64,000 nucleotides of DNA from Bacillus coahuilensis m4-4 (GCF_000171615.1 NZ_ABFU01000051.3:1-64000); one strand, 5' to 3'. Shown: positions 1-10,619, numbered from the stretch's first letter. Made by a program: numbers and translations. Notes: generated by a model not told the origin, from the sequence alone.

Positions 1-42
1 CAATAAAAAAGCTTGGGGTTACCATCCCAAGCTTTTTTATTG
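1..42. terminator. Bidirectional intrinsic terminator
   Basis: An inverted repeat with arms AAAAAAGCTTGGG and CCCAAGCTTTTTT around an 8-base loop, with A and T tracts on either side. It would end transcription of a gene left of the window and insulate the dehydrogenase that follows. Confidence 0.85.
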
Positions 43-84
43 AATTATTTTCATCTAAAATAACGGATAAGGAGAGTGATGTTA

Positions 85-960
85 ATGGTTTCGACGGAAA
101 ACACAGTAGTCGGTTTTATTGGTACCGGAGTAATGGGAAATCATATGTCTCGTCATATTTTACAGGCGGGGTATGAAGTGGTTGTGCATACGAGAAATAA
201 GGAAAAAGCTCTGAACCTTTTGGAGATGGGGGCAAGATGGATGGAATCGCCCAAGGATGTGGCGAATGAAGCAAATGTCATCTTCACCATCGTAGGCTAT
301 CCTAAAGATGTCGAGGACGTGTATTTAGGTGATAACGGTATTATTACGAATGGAAAAAAAGGTACATATGTTATTGATATGACAACCTCTACGCCAAACT
401 TAGCGAAACGGTTGTATAAAGAGGCAAGTGAAAAAGGGATCCATGCTCTAGATGCGCCTGTTTCAGGTGGAGAAATTGGGGCAAAAGAAGGACGACTTTC
501 CATTATGGTCGGAGGAGATAAGAAAGCGTACGAAGCGGTTCAACCGATTTTTGAGTTGTTCGGAACGAATATCGTTTATCAAGGGGAAGCAGGAGCAGGA
601 CAGCATACGAAAATGTGTAATCAAATGGCCATTGCGACCAATATGATTGGAGTTTGTGAAGCGGTCATTTATGCTGAAAAAGCAGGACTTGATCCACGTA
701 TCGTTTTACAAAGTATCTCGTCGGGTTCAGCAGGAAGTTGGTCATTGTCCCATCTAGCTCCCAAAATGATTGACGGAGACTTTGAACCAGGGTTTTATAT
801 TAAGCATTTTATAAAAGATATGACGATTGCTCTAGAAGAAGTAAAAGCGATGGGCATGCTGACTCCCGGTTTAGAGCTTGCGAAGCAGATGTATGAAAAG
901 CTTGCAGAAGACGGGGAAGAGAACAGTGGTACACAGGCGCTGTATAAATATTGGGCGTAG
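85..960 (+). CDS. ykwC: 3-hydroxyisobutyrate dehydrogenase family oxidoreductase (YkwC-like)
   Basis: A 291-residue cytosolic beta-hydroxyacid dehydrogenase. The N-terminal Rossmann motif GFIGTGVMG binds NAD(P), the DAPVSGG segment near residue 120 is the family substrate loop, and GAGQHTKMCNQ holds the expected catalytic lysine. The sequence resembles B. subtilis YkwC along its whole length, including the ENSGTQ tail. The true substrate is unknown. The start is taken at ATG 85 because the AAGGAGAG box at 69-76 lies about 9 bases upstream. The in-frame GTG at 76 overlaps that box, and the ATG at 79 is too close. The gene is monocistronic and followed by a weak hairpin. Confidence 0.88.
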   Translation: MVSTENTVVGFIGTGVMGNHMSRHILQAGYEVVVHTRNKEKALNLLEMGARWMESPKDVANEANVIFTIVGYPKDVEDVYLGDNGIITNGKKGTYVIDMTTSTPNLAKRLYKEASEKGIHALDAPVSGGEIGAKEGRLSIMVGGDKKAYEAVQPIFELFGTNIVYQGEAGAGQHTKMCNQMAIATNMIGVCEAVIYAEKAGLDPRIVLQSISSGSAGSWSLSHLAPKMIDGDFEPGFYIKHFIKDMTIALEEVKAMGMLTPGLELAKQMYEKLAEDGEENSGTQALYKYWA

Positions 961-968
961 ATGTAAGA

Positions 969-1000
969 GGAGCAAATCCCTATAGGATCTGCTCCTTCAC
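969..1000 (+). terminator. Weak hairpin after ykwC
   Basis: GGAGCA (969-974) pairs with TGCTCC (990-995), with a nested ATCC/GGAT, and is followed by a poor T tract. It could be a shared terminator with the convergent hydrolase gene, but the T tract is weak. Confidence 0.4.
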
Positions 1001-1101
1001 TATTTAGGTCACAGTCTATATAAAAAAGAAATATGATTCCTTTTATTCATTAGATTCATAGTCGTTTGATAAAATAATGTAAACGTATAAGTGCAATTAC
1101 T

Positions 1102-2117
1102 TTAATGAAAACGATTGTAGCTTACAAATCGAGCATTCCAATAGGAATTCGTTAAACTGGTAATTTCAATCCCAGAGCTTCCTGCATGAACAAACTCGTT
1201 ATTTCCAATATAAATCCCCATATGTGAAATTCCAGCTTTATACGTGTTAGCAAAAAATACTAAGTCTCCAGGAACAGGTTCTGATACTCCGTAAGAAAGA
1301 TTATAGTAATTTAAGCTACTCCCTCTTGATAGATTGTAGCCTGACTTTGTGAACACGTAATAAATAAATCCACTGCAATCAAATCCTGAAGGTGATGCAC
1401 CGCCCCAAGAATAGGGAGTACCAACCAATGAAAAGGCTAAGTCTAACACTTGATTAGAGGATGTTTTCTTTTTTTCTTCCTTCTTTGGTTCTTCTTTTAC
1501 TGCTTCTGTTGGCAATTCCCCTCGGATTTTTAACGTTTGTCCTGCGAGGATGATATGGTTATACAAACTGTTCAGTTTCATAAGGTCTGTAATGGTCGTA
1601 TCGTGTTGTTTGGCTATGCTAGAAAGAGTGTCCCCCCATTGAACCGTGTACGTATCCTTATTCAATGTAGTTTGTGTGGTAGCTGTTGACGTTTCGTTGG
1701 CTGTCTTTTTTTCTCCATTTGGTTCTTCTAAAATTAACACTTGGCCTGGGTGAATGAGGTGAGAAGTGATGCTATTCCATTCCATGAGCTTTGTATACGG
1801 TATCCCAAATCTTGCACCAATTTCACTTAACGTATCGCCAAAAATCACCGTGTACGTTTTAATGGAGACAGGCGCTTCTTTTAGGTGCTTTTTTACTTCG
1901 CTCAATTCAATCACTTGTTTAGGAAAGATAAGATCACTCGTTAGATTGTTAATTTCCTTTAACTTTGTTACTGATGTATTGTGAAGACGGGCAATTTTCC
2001 AAAGAGTGTCCCCTTTTTGGACTTCATACGTGCTTTCATTCGCTTCTGCAAGATCTGACGCGATTGGACTGAACAAAGAGGCTGTTGCTAAAACAGAAAA
2101 GGCGGCCGTTTTTTCAT
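1102..2117 (-). CDS. LytE-like peptidoglycan D,L-endopeptidase, 3 LysM + NlpC/P60 (start region frame-shifted)
   Basis: Secreted cell-wall hydrolase of about 338 residues. After a signal peptide come three LysM domains (YEVQKGDTLWKIA, YTVIFGDTLSEIG and YTVQWGDTLSSIA, each about 45 residues), a charged Lys/Glu linker, and a C-terminal NlpC/P60 domain. FDCSGF carries the catalytic Cys and ISHMGIYIG the His. Architecture and size match B. subtilis LytE. The strong GGAG box and ATG at 2117 sit one base out of frame with the body. Adding one A to the A6 run (T6 on the given strand, 2109-2114) gives MKKTAAFSV and a proper signal peptide. The longer upstream open frame lacks these signals. Confidence 0.85.
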
Positions 2118-2306
2118 TGTATTGCTCCTTTGTTATGATGATATAGTGAATGTCTTGCACTATCAGTATATCGAAAGACAAGTTTTCCTAGAATTAAGAT
2201 CCTGTTACAAAATGAGTAGAAAATAAGTCGTTTGACCTAGTCCATATTAAATCTTTGATAAAGAGTTCTAATGTGAAGGAGAGTACATAAACTAAATAGG
2301 ATGCCC

Positions 2307-3180
2307 TTACCGGACATCCTGAGCTTTTCGATCATCAGATTGATTTCGTTTAAACATATAAAATGAAGCAAGAAAGATGATCACGTAGCCTAATAGGCTA
2401 ATACCATCTGGTATCTGCCCAAATAACACGATACTGATAATGGCCGAGTAGACAACCGTTGAATAAAAAGAAAATCGATATATCCCTCGCAGGAGCAAAT
2501 TTATAGGCAATGGTAATACCAAACTGACCTAATGTTGCAAACACTCCAGCTGATAATAAATAGACGGTTTGTTTAACAGTCATTGGTTCATAGCTTAACA
2601 AAACAAAGGGTAAGAGTACTGCGGTGGAGAAGAATGAAAAATAAAACACGATGGTATAAAATTTTTCCTTTGAACCTAGTGCACGTAAAACTGTATAGGC
2701 CCCTGCTGCAAATACGGCTGAAAGTACACCCATCATATAAGGAAACGTCTCAACAGAAAATTGTGGCTTAATGATAAAGAGTGTACCAATGAAAGCAATC
2801 ACCACGGCAATAATCTGATACGGCTTCGCTTTTTCTTTTAGAAAGATGCTAGAAAAGATGATAAGTAAAAAGGGACTTAGTTTATTTAACATATCAGCAT
2901 CGGATAACACGAGATGATCAATTGCATAAAAATAGAATAAGATTCCTAATGTACCAAGGGCAGAGCGAAGGATTAAGAGCTTCTGATTTTCTCGCTTTCC
3001 AAATAGCTTTTCCTTATAGTATAGGACAAAGCCAAGTGAGATAATGGCTGATACAGAATTTCGGAATAAAGTTTTTTGAACGGTAGGAAGATCTCCCGAA
3101 AGCTTCACAAAAGCCGCCATCATAGCAAAACCAAAAGCGGATACTAGGAGTAAAAGAATTCCTTTATTTTTATCTGACAT
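2307..3180 (-). CDS. DMT superfamily (EamA) transporter, frame interrupted
   Basis: An integral membrane protein of about 290 residues with two EamA repeats of five hydrophobic helices each, typical of the drug/metabolite transporter superfamily. The substrate cannot be told. The frame breaks near residue 238. Removing one base from the A5 run at 2465-2469 joins the upstream frame (ending APARDISIFF) to the downstream frame (YSTVVYSAIISIVLFG) and restores the last two helices plus a charged tail. The start at ATG 3180 follows a GGAGGA box; an in-frame ATG at 3195 is an alternative. No neighbour suggests a pathway. Confidence 0.78.
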
Positions 3181-3322
3181 AATGTCCTCCAGCATGTTTA
3201 GTGTACGAGCGTCATATTACAGAATTCGTCAGACCGTGTCAAATACTCTGACTGCAAACTCCTTTGGGTTTCACCATTTATTTTGATATAATACGATCAT
3301 GAAAAAGAAAGGGTGGATAACC

Positions 3323-3637
3323 ATGAGTGATGTAAAAACGATTACACCTGAAGAGCTTCAAAAAAAGCTCCAAAGTGGAGAAGAACTATACCTTGTTGAC
3401 GTTCGTGAAAACGAAGAAGTAGCAGAAGGCATGATTAAAGAAGCGAAGCATATTCCAATGGGAGACATTCCTGCTTCACTTGATCAATTTGATAAAGACA
3501 AAGAATACATATTCATTTGCCGATCTGGTAACCGTAGTGGCAATGTATGCTACTTCATGGCCGACCAGGGCTTCAAAGTAGTCAACATGTCAGGCGGAAT
3601 GCTTGAATGGACAGGAGATACAACTCCAAAGGCATAA
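3323..3637 (+). CDS. Rhodanese-like domain protein (YtwF-like)
   Basis: A single-domain, 104-residue cytosolic rhodanese. The fold shows LVDVRENEEV near residue 25 and the active-site loop CRSGNRS, whose cysteine would carry a persulfide. Such proteins move sulfane sulfur or act in thiol redox chemistry; the partner is unknown. The start at ATG 3323 (MSDVKTITPEEL) is chosen because AAAGGGTGG lies just upstream. An upstream ATG at 3299 has no ribosome binding site. A strong terminator follows, so it does not run into cas3. Confidence 0.85.
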   Translation: MSDVKTITPEELQKKLQSGEELYLVDVRENEEVAEGMIKEAKHIPMGDIPASLDQFDKDKEYIFICRSGNRSGNVCYFMADQGFKVVNMSGGMLEWTGDTTPKA

Positions 3638-3641
3638 TGTG

Positions 3642-3682
3642 AAAACCCCCTTTTGATTGTGAGATCGGAAGGGGGTTTTTTA
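3642..3682 (+). terminator. Intrinsic terminator of the rhodanese gene
   Basis: AAAACCCCCTT pairs with AAGGGGGTTTTT around a 15-base loop and ends in a T tract. It separates the housekeeping gene from the CRISPR-Cas locus. Confidence 0.85.
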
Positions 3683-3807
3683 TTTTATGATTATTATATA
3701 TGGAACCTATAGCCTATTTTCTTGTAGAAGTTATAATTCTTGTAAGATCTAAAATATGTATAAGAATATCTGTTACCTCTGCCTTCCAGTTTCCAACATG
3801 AAAAAAT

Positions 3808-3835
3808 TTGCAAGAACTAAAAGGAAATTTATAAC
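3808..3835 (+). promoter_or_regulatory. Candidate sigma-A promoter of cas3
   Basis: TTGCAA at 3808-3813 and TATAAC at 3830-3835 are 16 bases apart, about 90 bases before cas3. The surrounding 240 bases are AT-rich and hold no ORF. This is a sequence match only. Confidence 0.45.
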
Positions 3836-3924
3836 AAATTGCGAATACTAAATATAAGCTTAGTAAGAAGTAGTCCATTTAGTAATGAATACACTTAATT
3901 AATAAAATGGAAAGTGGTGCTTAT

Positions 3925-6351
3925 ATGATATATATTGCACATATTAGAGAAAGTGATGGGGAAATACAAACAGTTAGAAATCATTTAGTAGAAGTTAAAG
4001 AGCTGGCTGAAAATATGGGAGAAAAGCTTGGAGTTAAACACATTGCAGGGCTTGCAGGAATGCTTCACGACGTAGGAAAGTATTCCGGAGAATTTCAAAA
4101 CTATATCATTGAAGCTGTTGAGAATCCAGAAAATCCACCAAAACGGGGTAGTGTTGATCATTCGACTGCCGGCGGAAAATTACTTTATGATTTATTACAT
4201 GTAACCAACATTCGACAATATACAGGAATACTAGCAGAGATAGTTGGGAATGTAATCATCTCTCATCATTCCTATCTTAAAGATTTTTTTAACTCTGAGC
4301 TGGAATCAGATTATTTAAAAAGAGTAAGGGATAAAGAATTGCCTCAGTTTGAATTGACTAAAAGGATATTTTTTAATCAAGTGATAAGTGAAGAAGAGTT
4401 TTTGGCTTATGTAGAGAAATCTTCTAATGAATTGAAATTATTTCTACAAAAGGATTCATCGAAAACAAGTGAATTTAAATTCATGTTCCTTACTAAAATG
4501 ATATTTAGTATTCTTATAGATGCTGATCGAACAAATACTAGATTATTTGAAGAAAATAAACAATATATACAGCAAGAAAATTCGTTGCTTTTTTCTACAT
4601 ATTACAATAGCTTAATGAAGAAGATACAAGCCTTTAATAGTAACTCACACAAAATCAGCCCTATCAATACACTAAGAAATGAACTTTCAGAACAATGCGA
4701 TGCATTCGCGGAAAAATCCTCAGGCATTTATACTTTATCCATCCCTACAGGAGGTGGAAAGACCTTTGCAAGTTTGAGATATGCACTAAAACATGCAAAA
4801 TTATATGATAAAAAGAGGATTATTTATGTTGTTCCGTATACAACGATTATAGAACAGAATGCAGAAGAGATAAGGAAGATCTTACAAGATAATGAAAACA
4901 TCTTGGAACATCATTCAAATGTAGTGGATGATTTAGATGATAACGATGAAGACCAAGATGGACTAATGAGTAGGAGTCAAAAATTAAAATATGCTAAGGA
5001 TAACTGGGATTCTCCAATTATATTCACAACCATGGTTCAATTTTTAGATGTTTTTTATGCAAAGGGCAGTCGGAATATACGAAGGCTCCACAATCTATGT
5101 GAGTCTGTTATCATTTTTGACGAGGTACAAAAGGTTCCTACTCATTGTGTTTCATTATTTAACAATGCTCTAAATTTTTTAAAAGATTATGGACAATCTA
5201 GTATGATTCTTTGTACAGCGACTCAGCCTGCCTTAGATTTTGTAGAACATAAGCTGTCGATCAATAATGATGCTGAAATTATTGAACAGATTGATGATGT
5301 AGTTGAAAAGTTTAAAAGAACAGAGATTATAGATATAGCGACCTCAGAGTCCTTTACAGAGGATAAGTTATCTAAGTTTATTGGTGAGCAGTTAATAAAA
5401 TCGAAAAATATATTAATTATTTTAAACACAAAGAAAGCCGTTAAAAGATTATATGAAAGACTGAAAGAAACACATTTAAATGTTCCAATTTATCACTTGA
5501 GCACTTCAATGTGTGCTGCACATAGAAAGACAATTTTAGAGATAGTAAGAGCTCAATTAAAAGAGGGAAAACAACTTATATGTATTAGTACTCAGCTAAT
5601 AGAAGCAGGAGTAGATATTAGTTTTGAATGTGTCATACGTTCGTTAGCAGGATTGGATTCAATTGCTCAAGCAGCTGGAAGGTGTAATAGACATGGAGAG
5701 CTAGAGGTAGGACGGGTCTACGTAGTAGATTATTGTGAGGAAAATCTAGATAGGCTAAAAGAAATATCTGTTGGTAAACAGATTTCAAGGAAAATATTCG
5801 TAGACTTGAACACAGATACTACTAGTTACGGGGGACATGTTTTATCAACTAAAGCCATGGCTCGCTATTTTCAAGAATATTATTTACATTTTTCAGCAGA
5901 TTTAAATTATTATATTCCGAAATTCAAAAAAGAAATGACGAATCTACTAATGGGAGAGAGACGAGATAATAGTTACCGAAAAGCGTTTATTCATAAGTTT
6001 AACATACCAGATGTTCAGTTGTTTATTTTGAACAGCTATGGTTCTGCATCTGAATATTTCAAAGTAATTGATCAGGTAACTACATCTGTGGTGGTACCTT
6101 ATGGACAAGGTATTGATATAATTGCCCAGCTGAATAGTAGTAATTCAATTGATGATTTAGGAAAGATTATGAAAATAGCACAACAGTACAGTTTAAACCT
6201 TTTTGAACATGATAAGAGGAAATTGATTGAAAATAAGGGACTAGTCCCATTATTAGATGGTAAAATTTTTGCGCTTACAGAAGGTGCTTACAATAAGGAA
6301 TTTGGACTAGATCCCGAAAATGAAAGTGGCTATGTATCAGCTATATACTAA
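3925..6351 (+). CDS. cas3: CRISPR-associated nuclease-helicase Cas3 (type I-C)
   Basis: The interference nuclease of the type I-C system, recruited by Cascade to nick and degrade target DNA. About 808 residues, with an uninterrupted frame. The N-terminal HD nuclease domain has H20, LHDVGK (H48-D49) and ISHHS. The SF2 helicase core has Walker A PTGGGKT (about 275), the DEVQ box (about 399), motif III CTATQP, motif V STQLIEAGVDISF and motif VI QAAGRCNRHG. HD plus helicase in one chain is usual for I-C. The start at ATG 3925 (MIYIAHIR) fits family N-termini and a weak AAAGTGGTG box; ATG 3907 is possible. A terminator directly follows. Confidence 0.95.
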   Translation: MIYIAHIRESDGEIQTVRNHLVEVKELAENMGEKLGVKHIAGLAGMLHDVGKYSGEFQNYIIEAVENPENPPKRGSVDHSTAGGKLLYDLLHVTNIRQYTGILAEIVGNVIISHHSYLKDFFNSELESDYLKRVRDKELPQFELTKRIFFNQVISEEEFLAYVEKSSNELKLFLQKDSSKTSEFKFMFLTKMIFSILIDADRTNTRLFEENKQYIQQENSLLFSTYYNSLMKKIQAFNSNSHKISPINTLRNELSEQCDAFAEKSSGIYTLSIPTGGGKTFASLRYALKHAKLYDKKRIIYVVPYTTIIEQNAEEIRKILQDNENILEHHSNVVDDLDDNDEDQDGLMSRSQKLKYAKDNWDSPIIFTTMVQFLDVFYAKGSRNIRRLHNLCESVIIFDEVQKVPTHCVSLFNNALNFLKDYGQSSMILCTATQPALDFVEHKLSINNDAEIIEQIDDVVEKFKRTEIIDIATSESFTEDKLSKFIGEQLIKSKNILIILNTKKAVKRLYERLKETHLNVPIYHLSTSMCAAHRKTILEIVRAQLKEGKQLICISTQLIEAGVDISFECVIRSLAGLDSIAQAAGRCNRHGELEVGRVYVVDYCEENLDRLKEISVGKQISRKIFVDLNTDTTSYGGHVLSTKAMARYFQEYYLHFSADLNYYIPKFKKEMTNLLMGERRDNSYRKAFIHKFNIPDVQLFILNSYGSASEYFKVIDQVTTSVVVPYGQGIDIIAQLNSSNSIDDLGKIMKIAQQYSLNLFEHDKRKLIENKGLVPLLDGKIFALTEGAYNKEFGLDPENESGYVSAIY

Positions 6352-6382
6352 AAAACCTATCTTAGTGAAAGATAGGTTTTTT
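6349..6382 (+). terminator. Intrinsic terminator between cas3 and cas5c
   Basis: AAAAAACCTATCTT pairs with AAGATAGGTTTTTT around a 4-5-base loop, with a run of T. It lies straight after the cas3 stop and would uncouple cas3 from the rest of the cas genes. Confidence 0.85.
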
Positions 6383-6439
6383 CTATTAATAAATTCTTCT
6401 ATTAATAATTTAATCTAGCAGCGGGACTGTGGTAAAAAA

Positions 6440-6468
6440 TTGAAATTATTACATATGGAGGTTACTAT
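6440..6468 (+). promoter_or_regulatory. Candidate sigma-A promoter of cas5c-cas2
   Basis: TTGAAA at 6440-6445 and TACTAT at 6463-6468 with exactly 17 bases between, about 35 bases before the cas5c start. Together with the terminator just upstream it suggests that the Cascade and adaptation genes are transcribed separately from cas3. Confidence 0.6.
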
Positions 6469-6503
6469 ATAGTTATAAAGACTTATTAGAAGGAGGTGAG
6501 AGT

Positions 6504-7219
6504 ATGCGAACTCAGTAGAGTTTGAACTATTTGGTTCTTACGCTTTATTTACAGATCCTTTAACCAAATTGGGTGGAGAAAAAATGACCTATCACGTTCC
6601 GACATACCAGGCCCTAAAAGGAATTGTAGAATCTATCTATTGGAAACCGAGTTTGTTGATGGTGGTGGATGAACTTCGAGTATTGAATCCTATCAAGATG
6701 GAATCAAAGGGTATACGCCCTATCGAATATGGAGGTGGCAATACTTTAGCTAATTATACATACTTAAAGGATGTACGCTACCAAGTAAAAGCACACTTTA
6801 TGTTTAACCCTTATCGACCAGATTTAGCAAGTGATCACAATGAACACAAGCATCATAATATTCTCAAACGATCTGTTAAATCTGGTGGACGAAGAGATAT
6901 CTTTTTAGGTACGCGTGAATGTCAAGGATATGTTGAGCCTTGTGAATTTGGCTCGGGTAAAGGATTCTATGACAATTCTCAAGAAGTTCATTTCGGAACG
7001 ATGGTACATGGTATTAATTATCCTGATGAGACAGGCAGAAACCAAATGGAGGTCCGTCTTTGGAATCCAATAATGACTGATGGCATCATTAAGTTTATAA
7101 GTCCAAATGATTGTACTCAAGTTCGTAAATTATTTAATTATCAAACTAAGATTTTCAATCAATCAAACTTTGAATATGTAGACAAGCTATATGAAAAATT
7201 GGAGGTGAAAGATGAATGA
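6504..7219 (+). CDS. cas5c: Cas5c (Cas5d), crRNA-processing subunit, frame-shifted at codon 3
   Basis: In type I-C, which lacks Cas6, Cas5c cuts the pre-crRNA at the repeat hairpin and stays on the 5' handle as part of Cascade. About 238 residues of the Cas5_I family; [13 protein letters not shown] and the C-terminal [11 protein letters not shown] region are typical. The AGAAGGAGGTGAG box at 6488-6499 and ATG 6504 are ideal, but as written the frame stops after four codons. Adding one A to the AA at 6509-6510 gives [13 protein letters not shown] and joins the long frame. Its stop overlaps the cas8c start (ATGA). Confidence 0.92.
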
Positions 7220-9093
7220 GCTGGTTACTGAATTTATATAAAACATATGAGTTAAACCTTGATCAAGTAGGAAAAACATCACCAAAATACAATGGTCATG
7301 AATATACATTACTTCCAATCTCTCATACAACACAGACAGCTCATTTAGAAGTTTATATTACGGAAGAAGGAAATTTTCACTCAGCAAATTTAACAGATAA
7401 AAGTGATGCAAACACAGTTATTCCTTGTACAGAAGATTCTGCTAGTAGGGCAGGTTCCAAAATAGCTCCTTATCCACTTCACGATAAACTTATTTATGTA
7501 GCGGGTGATTTTGTAAAGTATGGAGGAAAAATAAAAAAAGAAGAACCTTATTCATATTACATTAATCAACTAAAAGAATGGGCAAACTCACCGTTTTCCG
7601 TTTCAAAAATTAAAAGTATTTATATCTATCTTAGTAAAAGGAAGTTAATTGAAGACCTAATTAATGTAGGGATACTACATACCGATTCCAAAGGAAATCT
7701 GATAAACCAATGGGATAAGGAAGCTGAACGGCATTTAATAGAGAAACCACCTATTTTTTCAAGGGTTACCGGTGATCTAGATAGCACTTTTATTAGGTTT
7801 ACGGTACGGTCGACTAATAAAGTTCTTTCCCCAATATGGAAAGATCCTATAGTGTATGAGTCTTTCATTCAATTCTACGACAATATGTCTGGAAAGAGTG
7901 ATTATTGCTATGTTACTGGCAAAGAAATGCCAAGTACAAGTAAACATGCAAACAAAAATTAGAAATGCTGGGGATAAGGCAAAATTAATTTCAGCAAATG
8001 ATACATCTGGATTTACGTTTAGAGGGAGATTTAACAAAGCTGATGAATCTGCTGCTATTAGCTATGAGGTCTCACAAAAAGCTCATAATGCATTAAAATG
8101 GCTTATTAATAAACAGGGGAAAATAATAGATCAGCGTGTTTTTCTTGTATGGAGTAATGATGCAATGCCTATTCCTGATGTAGTGGATGATAGTTATTCT
8201 ATTTTTTCATCAAGTGAAAAAAGTTCTAATGAAGACGAAAGTACATTCTATACTCAAGAAGAATTTGCTAATGAATTTGCAAAAGCGATAGATGGATATA
8301 AGAATAATCTTTCTACCAAGGCAAACATTCAGATCTTAATTTTAGATTCAGCTACAACAGGAAGATTGGCAGTTTTATATTACCGAAGTATAAATCAAGA
8401 AATGTATTTTAATAGAATCAAGAATTGGCATACAACTGCTATGTGGGAATTCCATTATAGAAAAGATCACAACGGAGAGTTTGTAAAATTTTATGGTACT
8501 CCCGCTACGAAGGATATTGCATTTGCAGCTTATGGTCCCCATGTTAGTGAAAAAGTAGTAAAAGGGCTCATGGAACGAATGATACCTTGTATCATGGATG
8601 AAAAGAAAATTCCAGTTGATATTGTTAGAAGTGCCATTTATCGTGCATCGAATCCAGTTTCTATGGAAAAATGGCAATGGGAAAAAACACTTAGTATCAC
8701 TTGTTCATTAGTTAGTAAACATGAAGGGGGAATCTCTGTGGCGTTGGATAAAGAGAGTATGGATCGTGACTATTTGTTTGGTCGACTTCTTGCTATTGCA
8801 GATGTTTTAGAAAGAAATGCTTTAGATTCTGGTGATCAAAGGGCGACTAATGCTAGAAGATATATGAACTCCTTTTCTCAGCACCCTGCAAGAACGTGGA
8901 AAACGATACAAGATGCTTTACAGCCATATCAAGCTCGCTTAGGAGAAAAGTTTGGTATTATAACAAATTACTAGACGAAGTGGGTGCAAGCATAAAGCTA
9001 GAGGACTTTACTAACAAACCACTATCAGGAAAGTACTTGTTAGGCTTTTATAGTCAACGGCAAGATTTATATCAAAAAAAAAGTAAATGTTAA
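7216..9093 (+). CDS. cas8c: Cas8c (Csd1), large Cascade subunit, two frame breaks
   Basis: The type I-C large subunit, which recognises the PAM and contacts the target strand. The repaired protein is about 625 residues, within the family range. It starts [14 protein letters not shown] at ATG 7216, 8 bases after GGAGGTG, overlapping cas5c. Break one: an extra A in the A5 run 7954-7958 splits [11 protein letters not shown] from [15 protein letters not shown], a highly conserved Csd1 stretch. Break two: a missing A in the A4 run 8946-8949 separates QARLGEK from the C-terminal [10 protein letters not shown] segment. The three overlapping open frames are one gene. Confidence 0.92.
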
Positions 9094-9111
9094 TGGAGAG
9101 GGGAATAATGC

Positions 9112-9973
9112 ATGAACACTTTGGACCACAAGGTTGACTTTGCAGTCGTAGTTTCGGTAACAAAAGCAAATCCTAATGGAGACCCTTTGAATGGGAATAG
9201 ACCAAGACAAAATTATGATGGATTTGGAGAAATCTCTGATGTAGCTATCAAACGAAAAATTCGTAATCGTCTACTTGACATGGGGGAATCTATATTTGTT
9301 CAGTCTCATGATAAGAAGTCTGATGATTTCAATAGTTTAAGAGAAAGAGCAGATGCTAATTCTGAATTAGCTTTAGCATTAAAATCAAAAGAAAACGCTA
9401 GTGAATTATTTGCTGCTGAAGCTTGTAAATCTTGGTTTGATGTAAGAAGCTTTGGACAAGTGTTTGCTTTCAAAGGTGGAACTGGTAAAGGTGTTTCAGT
9501 AGGCGTTAGAGGACCTGTATCCATTCATACTGCAACAAGTGTCAATCCTATTACTATTACTACTATGCAAATTAACAAAAAGTGTAAATTCAGAACCTGG
9601 TAAAGACAAAGGTTCTGATACAATGGGCATGAAGCATCGTGTTGATTTTGGAGTATATGTATTTTACGGAAGTATTAACACTCAACTAGCAGAAAAAACA
9701 GGCTTCACCAATGAGGACGCTTTAAAATTAAAGAACGCACTTGTAACACTTTTTGAAAATGATGCCTCTTCTGCACGCCCTGAGGGAAGCATGGAAGTAA
9801 TAAAAGTTTGTTGGTGGGATCATAGTTCAATATTAGGAAAATATTCATCAGCAAAAGTCCACCGATTATTAGAAATTAAGAGTGAAGTTGAAGAGCCAAA
9901 ATCTATTGATGATTATATGATTATCGTAAATGAACTCGATGGGTTACAAGTGGAAGTCATTGATGGAATCTAA
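9112..9973 (+). CDS. cas7: Cas7 (Csd2), Cascade backbone subunit, frame interrupted
   Basis: Cas7 coats the crRNA spacer as a helical filament in Cascade. About 286 residues after repair. The N-terminus DFAVVVSVTKANPNGDPLNGNRPR is typical of Csd2 and is followed by the GTGKGVSVGVRGPVS loop. The frame breaks in the A5 run at 9577-9581 (one extra A), right after TSVNPITITTMQI. The downstream frame KSVNSEPGKDKGSDTMGMKH continues the family alignment. The start at ATG 9112 has a GAGGGG box 8 bases upstream; ATG 9108 is out of frame. It overlaps cas4 by 11 bases. Confidence 0.93.
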
Positions 9974-10592
9974 TGAAGATGAAAACTATTTAATGTTATC
10001 TGGAATCCAACACTTCTCATTTTGTAAGAGACAATGGGCCCTTATTCATATAGAACAACAATGGGAAGAGAATGTAAAAACTATAGAGGGTCAGCATTTA
10101 CATAAAAAAGTTGACCAACCATTAATTAGGGAAAAGCGCGGTGACAAACTTGTCGTACGCGCTATGCCCGTAAAATCAAACCAATTAAAAATAACAGGTG
10201 TTTGTGATGTGGTGGAATTTATACGTAATGATGAAGGGATTGAACTAAATGGAGAGGAAGGAAAATATAAAGCTTACCCAGTTGAGTACAAAAGAGGTAG
10301 ACCAAAAAAAGACACCACTGATATTCTTCAACTAACAGCTCAAGCCCTTTGTTTAGAAGAAATGCTTCTAATAGAAATTGATAGTGGTTTCCTTTTTTAC
10401 AATGAGATTAAGCACCGAGTAGAAATTCCAATTTCGTCAGAACATAAGTTAAAAGTAAAGTCTATTGTGACTGAAATGTTTGATTATTTTCAACGTGGTT
10501 ATACACCGAAAGTAAAAGCCGGTACTCACTGTAAGAGTTGCTCCCTTCAAAATATTTGTTTGCCTAGTTTGATGAATAAAAAAGTCTGTTAA
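9963..10592 (+). CDS. cas4: Cas4 exonuclease, spacer acquisition
   Basis: An Fe-S cluster PD-(D/E)XK nuclease that trims prespacers and sets PAM choice during adaptation, acting with Cas1-Cas2. 209 residues. Four cysteines expected for the cluster are present: one in FSFCKRQWAL near the N-terminus and three in CKSCSLQNIC near the C-terminus. RecB-type residues lie in GVCDVVEF and YPVEYKRGRPK. The start is ATG 9963, inside the end of cas7, which implies translational coupling; a longer frame from 9930 has no support. The frame is intact. Confidence 0.93.
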   Translation: MESNEDENYLMLSGIQHFSFCKRQWALIHIEQQWEENVKTIEGQHLHKKVDQPLIREKRGDKLVVRAMPVKSNQLKITGVCDVVEFIRNDEGIELNGEEGKYKAYPVEYKRGRPKKDTTDILQLTAQALCLEEMLLIEIDSGFLFYNEIKHRVEIPISSEHKLKVKSIVTEMFDYFQRGYTPKVKAGTHCKSCSLQNICLPSLMNKKVC

Positions 10593-10619
10593 AAGCTATA
10601 TTGAGGGGAAGTTAGCTGA

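Noticed and set aside
6569-7219. cas5c starting at TTG 6569.
   Set aside because: This drops the conserved N-terminus; the ideal ribosome site and ATG at 6504 lie upstream, with one missing base between.
7216-9093. Three separate genes in the cas8c region.
   Set aside because: The frames continue one Csd1 protein and break at A runs.
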